64,000 nt of DNA, taken from positions 4,362,279-4,426,278 of the forward strand of contig NZ_CM001240.1 of NCBI RefSeq assembly GCF_000230835.1, given 5' to 3'. This document shows positions 1 to 8,230 of this stretch, in pieces. Position 1 is the stretch's first letter. Every line of letters begins with the position of its first letter. Both the position numbers and the translations under genes were made by a program. The notes under the pieces were generated by a model. That model worked only from the letters and a program-made list of their open reading frames with translations, searched no databases and was not told the DNA's origin. The DNA comes from Clostridium sp. DL-VIII. Its GTDB lineage: Bacteria > Bacillota > Clostridia > Clostridiales > Clostridiaceae.

Positions 1-44
1 CATTAACTAACTATAAAATCAATTATTAATATTATGCCATAAGC

Positions 45-76
45 AGAAGAGACAGCATTTATCTGCTGTCTCTTCT
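45..76 (-). terminator. Stem-loop after TPR gene
   Basis: A perfect 12-bp inverted repeat (arms 45-56 and 65-76, 8-nt loop) lies just downstream of the minus-strand TPR gene. Neither side has a strong T-tract, so it may be a weak bidirectional terminator. Confidence 0.5.
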
Positions 77-100
77 ACTTATTGTTTATTTACAATTAAT

Positions 101-1213
101 CTAATTCCCTATTTGACTTATCATCATTTTAGCATTTGAAACATATGTTGATTTAGGATAGTTGTCTATTACTTTATGAAAATATATAAGAGCATTCTCA
201 TAATCTTTAGTTTCCTTATAACACATTCCCACTTGGAAAGTAGCCCAAGGTATAATATCTAAATCAGGATTGATTTCAGAAGCTATTTTAATTTTAGGTA
301 ATGCCTCCTCATAATTCCCTTTCTTATATAATTGATTTCCATCATTATATATACTCCATACCTTACTAGTACTTATATCCTGCCATAATCTATCAAACTT
401 TAATTTTGTTTCATTATCTAAATTCATATTTCTCATGCTTATTAATATATTAGCTGATTTTTCATAATCTCCGTCATTAAAATATGTCTCTGCTTCACTT
501 ATCATATTGATAGTGTTATTTTCATCCTTATTACCACCTACATTAGACTTTGTACTATCCAAATCTTTTGTAGGGATTTCATTTTCTTCATAAGTAAAAT
601 CTTTTTTTTCTGATTCAGGTGAACTATTATTTTCATCTAAGTTTTCATTATCTTTTTCATCAGAAGAGATTGCTTCATTTCCATATTGAAATTTTCCTAA
701 AACTTCTTTAATATTTAATGGATTAAAATAATCAATATAAACTCCTGCTATAGCAATCACAGTAATTGATAATGCAAGAATGATACCTTTTACTGGTGTG
801 CTCTTTTTATTAATTGCTTCATTATAGATATGATTAACTTCTACTATATCTCCTGAAGTTTTAGATACAATTTGTTTAAATTCTATATTCTCTAGGTATT
901 CTTTTGCTAGCTCTTTAAACATCTCATTTTTAGCTAATTTTTTAAATATCTTTTTAGCCTTTCTATATTCTCCAATATTAACATAACATAATCCAATAAA
1001 TTTGCTTGCTTCAAAAAAACTTTTATTATATGATAAAGCTTTTTTCAAATCATCTATTGCTAAATTTAACTTATTTTTTTTCATCTCTCCAATTGCCGTA
1101 TTATATAAAATAATAGACTTTTTAATCTTTTCATCTATTTTATATGAAGTAAATTCAAAATTTTTTATATTGATTGGCTGCATCTTTTCAATTTCTATAT
1201 CAAAATCAAGCAA
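101..1213 (-). CDS. TPR-repeat membrane protein
   Basis: A 370-residue protein with tetratricopeptide-like helices at about 37-105 and again at about 236-370 (for example a run around GNYEEALPKIKIASEINP). One hydrophobic segment at about 142-162 (ILALSITVIAIAGVYI) splits it into a cytoplasmic N-terminal part and, after an acidic low-complexity linker (about 180-230, rich in D, E, N, S), an outer C-terminal part. This architecture resembles YbgF/BamD-like scaffold proteins, but I recognise no specific family. TPRs mediate protein-protein contacts; the partner is unknown. It stands alone, with a stem-loop at 45-76 behind it and an AAGGGGG-like ribosome binding site before the ATG. Confidence 0.75.
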   Translation of the reverse strand: MLDFDIEIEKMQPINIKNFEFTSYKIDEKIKKSIILYNTAIGEMKKNKLNLAIDDLKKALSYNKSFFEASKFIGLCYVNIGEYRKAKKIFKKLAKNEMFKELAKEYLENIEFKQIVSKTSGDIVEVNHIYNEAINKKSTPVKGIILALSITVIAIAGVYIDYFNPLNIKEVLGKFQYGNEAISSDEKDNENLDENNSSPESEKKDFTYEENEIPTKDLDSTKSNVGGNKDENNTINMISEAETYFNDGDYEKSANILISMRNMNLDNETKLKFDRLWQDISTSKVWSIYNDGNQLYKKGNYEEALPKIKIASEINPDLDIIPWATFQVGMCYKETKDYENALIYFHKVIDNYPKSTYVSNAKMMISQIGN

Positions 1214-1450
1214 GTAGTTTCCCCCTTAAAAGCTTATATAAAAATATTAATTTATACACACATCGTATAAATGATAATTGAATGTTAATTAATATTTACA
1301 TAAAATTATTTTGAAGTATATACTCATACTAGCAAATTGTGACATAAAATTCAACATAAAGTCATATTGTTAAAATTATTATCAAACTTACAGTTTATTC
1401 TTAATGGTATGATAAATCTATAATTTTACATATTTTTCACGTAAAGAAAC

Positions 1451-1473
1451 GCCTAAAAATTCTATCTTTAGGC
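1451..1473 (-). terminator. Terminator of MBL-fold gene
   Basis: Inverted repeat GCCTAAA/TTTAGGC with a 9-nt loop, followed on the minus strand by a T-rich run (GTTTCTTT). It lies 28 bases after the stop of the lipoprotein gene. Confidence 0.55.
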
Positions 1474-1500
1474 ATTCTTGCTTTTCTACATTTATATTGC

Positions 1501-2418
1501 TTAATTTTCTTTTTTAATAGTTTTTTTATCTTGGCTTCCTGGTACATCTGAATTTTTTTCTACTGGATTGACATTAAACTTTATATCCTTACCATTTGAA
1601 GTTGCTACTATTGTCCCTTCCAAATCAGTTCTAAATACGTTAATATTTTTTGCATTAAGTTTATCTAAAGTTTCCTTGTGAGGATGTCCATAGTCATTTG
1701 CTTTCCCACAGCTTATTACAGCATACTTTGGATTTACCTTATCTAAAAATGCCTTTGTAGTTGAGGAACTACTGCCGTGATGCCCCACTTTCAAAACATC
1801 GGCTTGAATATCAAGCTGTTTTTTAAGTATTTCACTTTCACTTATATCTTCAGCATCTCCCATAAATATAAAACTTGTATTTCCATACTTTAGCTTACAA
1901 ACAATTGAATAGTTATTAATGTCCTCATATCCAGTGCTATTAGGAGCTAAAAACGTTAGTGTTGCATTTCCTATTGTAAGAGAATCCCCTACCTTTGGTA
2001 CAGTAATTTTTAAATTTTTATCTTTCAAAGCTTTAACCATATTTTCATATGTTTTTGTTGTGTATGTAATCTTTGGAGAATAAAATACTCCAATATTGAC
2101 TTCCTTAATAACGTCATCCATACTTCCTATATGATCCTCATGTGGATGAGTTGCTATTACATAATCTAGATTAGTGACCCCAATAGATTTAAGATAATCT
2201 AGAGCTTTCTTATCGCTAGTTCCAGCATCAATTAATATATTCTTATCCTCTATTTGAATTAGTTCACTATCTCCTTGTCCAACATCAATATAATGTATTT
2301 TCACTCCACTTACTTGCGTATTTTTACTATTATCTTGATTAGTTTTTCCGCATGAAATTAATAATGAAGAAAGTATAACAGTTAGAAAAATACTTAATAT
2401 CCTCTTGCTATTCTTCAT
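1501..2418 (-). CDS. Secreted metallo-beta-lactamase-fold lipoprotein (ComEC C-terminal type)
   Basis: 305 residues. The N-terminus is a lipoprotein signal (positive start, hydrophobic core, lipobox LLISC with Cys23), so the enzyme should sit outside the membrane. The metallo-beta-lactamase motif HPHEDH (H91, H93, D95, H96) is intact, followed by GDAED and a late GHHGS motif. This resembles the free-standing C-terminal hydrolase domain of the DNA-uptake channel ComEC/Rec2, which occurs as separate secreted proteins in many firmicutes and is thought to be a nuclease or phosphodiesterase. No competence genes are adjacent, so the role here is open. The start is an ATG behind a GGGGG-type binding site. 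Confidence 0.85.
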   Translation of the reverse strand: MKNSKRILSIFLTVILSSLLISCGKTNQDNSKNTQVSGVKIHYIDVGQGDSELIQIEDKNILIDAGTSDKKALDYLKSIGVTNLDYVIATHPHEDHIGSMDDVIKEVNIGVFYSPKITYTTKTYENMVKALKDKNLKITVPKVGDSLTIGNATLTFLAPNSTGYEDINNYSIVCKLKYGNTSFIFMGDAEDISESEILKKQLDIQADVLKVGHHGSSSSTTKAFLDKVNPKYAVISCGKANDYGHPHKETLDKLNAKNINVFRTDLEGTIVATSNGKDIKFNVNPVEKNSDVPGSQDKKTIKKEN

Positions 2419-2509
2419 TTGATTTCCCCCTAGTATAAATAATACTACTATTATTGCATATTTTCCCTATATTTTGTCAATGATAGAATATGGAAAACTC
2501 CTCAACCAC

Positions 2510-2549
2510 AAATAGAGATAGTCTTAGTTTTTATATACTATCTCTATTT
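2510..2549 (-). terminator. Stem-loop after the ABC/HD operon
   Basis: A perfect 12-bp repeat AAATAGAGATAG/CTATCTCTATTT with a 16-nt loop lies 17 bases after the HD-domain gene. No T-run follows on the minus strand, so termination strength is uncertain. Confidence 0.5.
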
Positions 2550-2565
2550 CTTATTATAGTTTACT

Positions 2566-3171
2566 TTAAAAAGTCTCAAATGTATTTTGGACTATATTGG
2601 GAAGCAGCTTATAAACCGAGCATCCAATTTTACCTTCAAAATATTTTTTTATATCCATAACCGCATTCCATTTATATACAATCAAATTACTAATTCCAGA
2701 TCTCAAAGCCGTATTCACAAATCTTTTTTCAATTAATGTAAATCCATCAGGCATTGAAAGTGAATCACATAATTGTATGAGAAGATCATAATCATCATAT
2801 TCAATATCTTTAATATATTTTTCTACGATTTCTGCTTCTTCCCTTTGGTAACCCCAATCACCATAAATTGCATTCACATCTTTATACGGAAATGTATGCG
2901 TCATGCAAATTCTTGCAATCTCTTCATGACCCTTTTCCTGCATAAAAGCATGACCATATAACACGTGCTCCATCCCACTTATGTATTTCCGTCTTCCTAT
3001 ATCATGTAATAATCCTAATATATAAGCTTTTTCACTATTTAGCCCCTGGTCTTTATCTGCTATTAATCTTGCAGCTAGCGCAACATTTTTTGAATGTTCT
3101 ATCCATGATCCAGGATTTAATCCTTCTGCTTCTCTTAAAATTTCTTCTGCTTCTTTTATTCCTAGTTTCAT
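2566..3171 (-). CDS. HD-domain phosphohydrolase in ABC operon
   Basis: 201 residues with an HD metal-binding set: H26, the LLHDIGR motif (H56, D57), further His at about 69 and 74, and a late Asp near 136. The family hydrolyses phosphoesters, and some members (PhnZ type) act on phosphonates. Its ATG overlaps the last base of the permease stop codon upstream (ATGA-type junction), so the two are translationally coupled. An HD protein sitting with a 2-aminoethylphosphonate-like importer recalls the HDIG proteins linked to phosphonate operons, but no phosphonate C-P cleaving enzyme is present here. Function is therefore inferred from context only. Confidence 0.75.
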   Translation of the reverse strand: MKLGIKEAEEILREAEGLNPGSWIEHSKNVALAARLIADKDQGLNSEKAYILGLLHDIGRRKYISGMEHVLYGHAFMQEKGHEEIARICMTHTFPYKDVNAIYGDWGYQREEAEIVEKYIKDIEYDDYDLLIQLCDSLSMPDGFTLIEKRFVNTALRSGISNLIVYKWNAVMDIKKYFEGKIGCSVYKLLPNIVQNTFETF

Positions 3172-4850
3172 TAAATTGTTCCTCCAAGCTTTAGCATGTC
3201 GCTTACCTTATTTATTGCTATTAACATGATTAAGGTAATTATGACACAAATCACAGCCATAGACATTCCTAAAGATAGGTTTCCCTGCTCAAACTGTGAA
3301 TATATATAAGTTGAGGCTGTTGCCATTGAAGGAGGCAATATCATTAAAGGTGCCACTAATTCCCTAATTGAAATCATGAACGTCATCATCCAGCCTGCTA
3401 GAATTCCAGGTATCAATAAGGGCACAGTAATTCTCCTTAAAACATAAATTCTACTACCGCCTAATACTTTTCCTGCATTAAATAAACTTTCATCAAGCTG
3501 TACATAACTCGCTTTAACATATTGAACTGTATATGGCAGAAACAATACTATATAGGTTAATATGACCATTCCATAGGTGTTATAAATAGGTATTGCCATC
3601 CATGAGGAATTCCAAAATAATATTAATCCGACTACCATAACTATTCCAGGTATTGTATTTGGAAGGATGCTACATAAGTCTATTATTTTTTCTGAAAGCC
3701 TTTTAGACTTATTAATAGAAATCGCAAGAACTGTCCCTAAAATAGCACAGATACAAGTCGCTATAGTAGACAAGCCAAGAGTATTTAAAAGTGCTTCCAT
3801 CCCTTCAGAGTCGAAACTTAAAAGTTTTGTATAATACTCAAAGGTAAAATTACTTATGGAAAGTCCACCGCTTCTAAGCTTCATAATAGATGCAGCTAAA
3901 ATAGAAAAGTATGGAATTCCTATGGATATAATTAAAATTCCTATTACATATGACCAAACCAATAAGCTCTGCCAAAATTTCAGCTTATATACTTTTTCTC
4001 TCATTCCCTTTCCACTAACCAAATTATAGGAATACTTTCTATTAACTAAAGAACTTACATACCAGATACCTATGCAAATTGTTAAAAGCATTGAGGCAAC
4101 AGAAGTAGCCTTAGGAAAATCAATTGGCCAGCTTGATATATATTGATGTATTTCTGTAGTTAAAACGAAAAATCCGATTTTTCTGCCAAAGGTAGCAGGC
4201 GTTCCAAACTCAGCTATAGCTTTTATAAAAACTAACAATGCACCTAAGGCATAACTTGAAAGTAGCAGAGGTAAAATAACTCTTCTAAATGTATAGAAGC
4301 CTTTTCCACCATGAATGTATGCAGCTTCTTCTCTGCTTCCACCTATCTTTACCAAAGCATTTTTTAAGATTAAATAAAGAAATGGGAATGTCTGCAAACT
4401 CATTATTATAACCATTCCTGATAAACTAAAGAAATGTTCATTCAAATTAATTGGAAGCTTAATAAATTCATCATAATAGCCATTAGGCTGCATAAATAAG
4501 ATCCATCCCATAGCTCCTATATAGGGAGGTGTCATGAAAGGAATCATAAATATAACTTCAAGCCACTTGTGCTTTCTAATAGATGTTTTAACCATTATCA
4601 TTGCAAGGGGCAGAGCAAATACAGTAGACATTATCACAACTAGAAAACCCAATAATATTGTATTTATGAAAACCTTTTTTATTTCTCCATCAGATAAAAT
4701 CAAAAATGGTGCACATATATCCAGTTTACTGTCTGGATATATGCTGGTTAATATAACAAGGGCTGCAGGCATAACTATCAGTATTGCAAGAAGTAGAATT
4801 ATTAATGCTTTACTTATGCCTTCTAAATTTTTCAAAGAAATCAACTCCAT
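3171..4850 (-). CDS. ABC importer permease, fused double-domain (Fe3+/2-aminoethylphosphonate type)
   Basis: 559 residues with about 12 membrane segments, made of two binding-protein-dependent permease domains in one chain. Two EAA loops are visible: around 175-195 (EEAAYIHGGKGFYTFRRVI) and around 460-480 (NAGKVLGGSRIYVLRRITV). Such fused permeases belong to the FbpB/PhnV family for ferric iron or aminoethylphosphonate. It sits between the binding-protein gene (8-base gap) and the HD-domain gene (1-base overlap). Specificity cannot be told from the permease alone. Confidence 0.88.
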   Translation of the reverse strand: MELISLKNLEGISKALIILLLAILIVMPAALVILTSIYPDSKLDICAPFLILSDGEIKKVFINTILLGFLVVIMSTVFALPLAMIMVKTSIRKHKWLEVIFMIPFMTPPYIGAMGWILFMQPNGYYDEFIKLPINLNEHFFSLSGMVIIMSLQTFPFLYLILKNALVKIGGSREEAAYIHGGKGFYTFRRVILPLLLSSYALGALLVFIKAIAEFGTPATFGRKIGFFVLTTEIHQYISSWPIDFPKATSVASMLLTICIGIWYVSSLVNRKYSYNLVSGKGMREKVYKLKFWQSLLVWSYVIGILIISIGIPYFSILAASIMKLRSGGLSISNFTFEYYTKLLSFDSEGMEALLNTLGLSTIATCICAILGTVLAISINKSKRLSEKIIDLCSILPNTIPGIVMVVGLILFWNSSWMAIPIYNTYGMVILTYIVLFLPYTVQYVKASYVQLDESLFNAGKVLGGSRIYVLRRITVPLLIPGILAGWMMTFMISIRELVAPLMILPPSMATASTYIYSQFEQGNLSLGMSMAVICVIITLIMLIAINKVSDMLKLGGTI

Positions 4851-4858
4851 TTACTCTA

Positions 4859-5896
4859 TTAATTCTTAAACATTTTTGTAAACTTATCAATAACATTTTT
4901 TTGGTTTGAATTCATCCAGTCAGAATCAGTCTTAAAGGTTGGAATTTCACTTCCACTTGGTCTTCCTTCTGTTTTTATATCACTTCTTCCTGGAAGTAAA
5001 TATGCATCCGAAACCATCTTCTGAGCTTCATCAGATAACAAGTAATCTATAAAGGCTTTTGCATTTTCAACATTACTGCTTGACTTTAAAATCAAAGCTG
5101 GTCTGGCACTTATTATCGTCCCCTCAGACGGATATACTAAATCAACAGCCTCTCCTTTAGCCTTAGCTTGATAAGTCATATAATCTACACTTGCAGCAGC
5201 CATGGTTTTAGCTCCTGTGATAACTGGATCTAAAGCTTCTTGATTTGCTCCTGCCATGGAACCTCCGTTATCCTTTAACTTTTTAAAGAAATCCCAGCCT
5301 GCATCACCTTTTGCATTTACAAAACCTGTAGCAAATTCTGCTGCTGAGCCTGAAAGTGATGGATCTGGAATATTAACTTTATCTTTTAAATCTTCCTTAG
5401 TTAATTCATCCCAGCTTTTAGGTGGTTCCTTTACCAATTTTGTATTATAAGCTATCCCTAGTGCTGATAAGCTGTAATTAAAATAATTTCCATCTTTTTC
5501 AGCCCATTGTGGGAAAAGCTTATCCGCATTTTTTGCTTCCTTATATGGCAAAGTCATACCATCCTTCATTAAACCTTGTGCAGAAGATAAAGATGCTAAT
5601 ACTAAAACATCTGCCACAGGCTTATCCTTTTCTGCTTCTAATCTCGATAATATTTTTCCATTGGTACTTTTAAACAATTCTACTTTAACTCCAGTTTTCT
5701 CTTCAAAACCTTTTTGAATATTTTCAGACAGCTCGTCTGGGCCTGCACTATATACTACGAGCTTACCATTTAACTTTGGTGTTCCTCCATTGTTTTCAGC
5801 AGAAGTAGCCTGTACCGCGCTTTTACCGCAGCCTACTAAACTAGCACCGCTTATTGCCATAACTAAAATTATTGCTAAAGCTTTTTTTAATTTCAT
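4859..5896 (-). CDS. ABC importer substrate-binding lipoprotein
   Basis: A 345-residue extracellular solute-binding protein of the ferric-iron / putrescine / 2-aminoethylphosphonate fold (family 1/6). I start it at the ATG at 5896, behind AAGGAGTG, rather than at an upstream ATG at 5953 that would put 19 residues before the signal. The signal ends in a lipobox, SLVGC. The mature part starts LVVYSAGPDELSENI, typical of the iron/AEP clade, and has a PALILKSS domain-closing region near residue 270. It is second in the operon after the ATPase, followed by the permease. Confidence 0.87.
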   Translation of the reverse strand: MKLKKALAIILVMAISGASLVGCGKSAVQATSAENNGGTPKLNGKLVVYSAGPDELSENIQKGFEEKTGVKVELFKSTNGKILSRLEAEKDKPVADVLVLASLSSAQGLMKDGMTLPYKEAKNADKLFPQWAEKDGNYFNYSLSALGIAYNTKLVKEPPKSWDELTKEDLKDKVNIPDPSLSGSAAEFATGFVNAKGDAGWDFFKKLKDNGGSMAGANQEALDPVITGAKTMAAASVDYMTYQAKAKGEAVDLVYPSEGTIISARPALILKSSSNVENAKAFIDYLLSDEAQKMVSDAYLLPGRSDIKTEGRPSGSEIPTFKTDSDWMNSNQKNVIDKFTKMFKN

Positions 5897-5974
5897 TTTC
5901 AACACTCCTTTTTCTTCTTTTATATAATTTTGCTGCTTACAATTACAAACCATTTAACAACTTGTACATCTTTT

Positions 5975-6949
5975 CTAACCTTCAATCTCATATATATCTT
6001 TTTTCTTAATAAACAGCTTTATCTTTTCTCCCTGCCTAATCCTATATGAACTGTATATTAAGAATTTTTTATCTTCCATAACTTCTACTAATATTTCATA
6101 CCTATCTCCAAAATAACTTAAAGCTTTCACCACTCCATCATAGGTTTCAAACTCTTCGCCTAAGCCATCGGATTTTAAATATATATGCTCAGGCCTTACT
6201 AATCTTTTGTTTTTAATCAGCCAATTTGATTTCCCAATAAATCTTGCTACAAAAGGTTTCATCGGCTTATTATAGATATTTTCAGGTGCATCCTTTTGAA
6301 GAATCGTGCCTTTATTCATAACTACAATTTCATCTGACATAGTTAATGCTTCATTTTGATCATGAGTAACATAAATAGCAGTAGATCCTATGTTATGTAC
6401 TAAATTAATTATTTCTACTCTCATCTCTTCTCTTAATATGGCATCTAAAGCACTAAGGGGTTCATCAAATAGAACTAACTGTGGCTTTAAAACAACAGCT
6501 CTCGCAAAAGCTACTCTTTGCTGCTGTCCTCCAGATAACTCGTGAGGGAAACGCTTTTCCATTCCCTGAAGTCTTACCATATCTATTGCTTCCATAACTT
6601 TTTTCCTTAAATCCTTCTGCTGTCCTGTGGCCCTAAGTCCAAACGCTATATTTTCAAATACTGTCATATGAGGCCATAATGCAAAATCTTGAAACACCAT
6701 GCCAAAGTTTCTTAAATTTATGGCTTTATTTATTTTCTTTTCTCTAGAAAACAAACATTCCTCTCCCATATATATTTCCCCTTCATCCGGTTCTTCAAGT
6801 CCCGCAATGCATCTTAATAGTGTTGTTTTTCCACATCCAGATGGCCCTAAAAGAGTAGTAAAACTTCCTTTATTTATAATTAAACTTATTGACTCTAATG
6901 CTTGTACCTTATTGAAAGATTTTTTAATCCCATCTATTCTTAACTGCAT
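5975..6949 (-). CDS. ABC importer ATPase
   Basis: 324 residues. Walker A GPSGCGKTT (about 35-43), Q-loop in FQDFALWPH, signature LSGGQQQR (about 138), Walker B LVLFDEP, H-loop VTHDQ. A C-terminal TOBE-like domain (about 240-324) places it in the CUT/FbpC/PotA group. It is the first gene of the minus-strand operon ATPase, binding protein, permease, HD protein. The divergent LysR gene and a palindrome at 7064-7080 lie upstream, so LysR control is likely. Confidence 0.9.
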   Translation of the reverse strand: MQLRIDGIKKSFNKVQALESISLIINKGSFTTLLGPSGCGKTTLLRCIAGLEEPDEGEIYMGEECLFSREKKINKAINLRNFGMVFQDFALWPHMTVFENIAFGLRATGQQKDLRKKVMEAIDMVRLQGMEKRFPHELSGGQQQRVAFARAVVLKPQLVLFDEPLSALDAILREEMRVEIINLVHNIGSTAIYVTHDQNEALTMSDEIVVMNKGTILQKDAPENIYNKPMKPFVARFIGKSNWLIKNKRLVRPEHIYLKSDGLGEEFETYDGVVKALSYFGDRYEILVEVMEDKKFLIYSSYRIRQGEKIKLFIKKKDIYEIEG

Positions 6950-7063
6950 ATCTATCTCCTTATCTAATAACTTCTACTTTTTCAGTATAAATTCCAAAAT
7001 TTATCTTAATGTTATGAATAGGTAAATATATAGTTAAGTTTTTCTATAAAAACTATTATATGC

Positions 7064-7080
7064 TATAGATTTTTTCTATA
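7064..7080. promoter_or_regulatory. Likely LysR operator
   Basis: A perfect palindrome TATAGA-N5-TCTATA containing ATAG-N7-CTAT, the spacing expected for a LysR-family T-N11-A box. It lies between the divergent lysR gene (starts 7130) and the ABC operon (starts 6949). Confidence 0.5.
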
Positions 7081-7129
7081 ATGTTTTTGAGAATACATAA
7101 TTATCTATTAAAATTACAAGGAGAAAAAT

Positions 7130-8035
7130 ATGAATATTAATTTAATCAAATTTCAAATATTAGAGGAACTATACAAATCACAAAAAATAACCATTGTTGC
7201 ACAAAAATTAAATCTTAAGCAACCTACTATTACATTTCATTTAAAGGCAATGGAAAAAGAGTTCAAAGTTAAATTATTTGAAAATAGGTATGGAAAGATT
7301 TTTCTTACTGAAGCTGGCGAAGCTCTTTATCACTATGCAGTTAAAATTAATGCTTTAACCTTAGAAGCTGCCAGAGTTGTGAAAGAATATGAACATGGTA
7401 AAGGAACTATAAATATAGGTGCTAGTTACGTTCCTGCAACATATCTATTACCACACATACTTTCTAATTATTCACAAAAAAATTCAAAACTTTCATTTTC
7501 CTTAAAGGTAAAAACTGCTCCAACAGTTCTTGATATGCTTCAAAATCACGAAATTGATGTTTGTATTATATCTTCTGAACCCTTTGAGCTTCCCAATATA
7601 ATTAGTCAAGCTTTATTAAAAGATGATATGGTCGTATTCTTTTCAAGAAACCATCCTCTGGCAGGAGAGCCCTGTTTAAATACAGAATTACTAAAGAAAA
7701 GTTCCTTTATTATTCATGGTGAAAATTCCACTACTAGAAACATAACCTTAAAGTTGCTAAATTACCTTGGAATTAAAATTGATGCTCTTATTGAATTAGA
7801 TTCTCTCGAAGCAATTAAGCATATAGTACTTCTTGGACAACATGTATCTGTTATATCAAAGCTTGCAATAAAAAGTGAACTTATTGAAGGCAGCTTATTA
7901 TGTCATGAAATTCCTTCTAACGAAGCTTTTATTACTCAAAGAAATATATATTATGCTGTTAATTCAGATAGAAAAAGCTCTTCTTCTTTAACAAATTTTA
8001 TTGATTATTTATCCAATACAGCTATAGCAAAGTAA
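7130..8035 (+). CDS. LysR-family regulator, divergent to ABC operon
   Basis: 301 residues. N-terminal winged helix-turn-helix at about 1-60 (VAQKLNLKQPTITFHLKAME) and a periplasmic-binding-like effector domain from about 88 (GTINIGASYVPATYLLP). Its closest look is the CysB/CysL-type clade. It is read away from the importer operon across a 180-base gap that contains a LysR-type palindrome, so it most likely controls the importer and itself. The effector may be the imported solute. Ribosome binding site AAGGAG. Confidence 0.9.
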   Translation: MNINLIKFQILEELYKSQKITIVAQKLNLKQPTITFHLKAMEKEFKVKLFENRYGKIFLTEAGEALYHYAVKINALTLEAARVVKEYEHGKGTINIGASYVPATYLLPHILSNYSQKNSKLSFSLKVKTAPTVLDMLQNHEIDVCIISSEPFELPNIISQALLKDDMVVFFSRNHPLAGEPCLNTELLKKSSFIIHGENSTTRNITLKLLNYLGIKIDALIELDSLEAIKHIVLLGQHVSVISKLAIKSELIEGSLLCHEIPSNEAFITQRNIYYAVNSDRKSSSSLTNFIDYLSNTAIAK

Positions 8036-8163
8036 AAAAATAATTAATGTATGATCTACTTTAATGCTTAAAACTTTGAAATACCTATTTATATCGTTAA
8101 TGTGCCTAAAGATTTAAATTCTTAATCCTCCAGAAATTACATTGGTAAAAACGCAGACAGAAA

Positions 8164-8192
8164 TTAGACTTCTATATTTAATCATGTATAAT
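8164..8192 (+). promoter_or_regulatory. Sigma-A promoter of ftsH-like gene
   Basis: TTAGAC, 17-base spacer, TATAAT. It ends 38 bases before the ATG at 8231, with an AGGAGG binding site between. Confidence 0.55.
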
Positions 8193-8230
8193 CAAAATAA
8201 AGTTATCTTTTAAGATATAGGAGGTATTTA

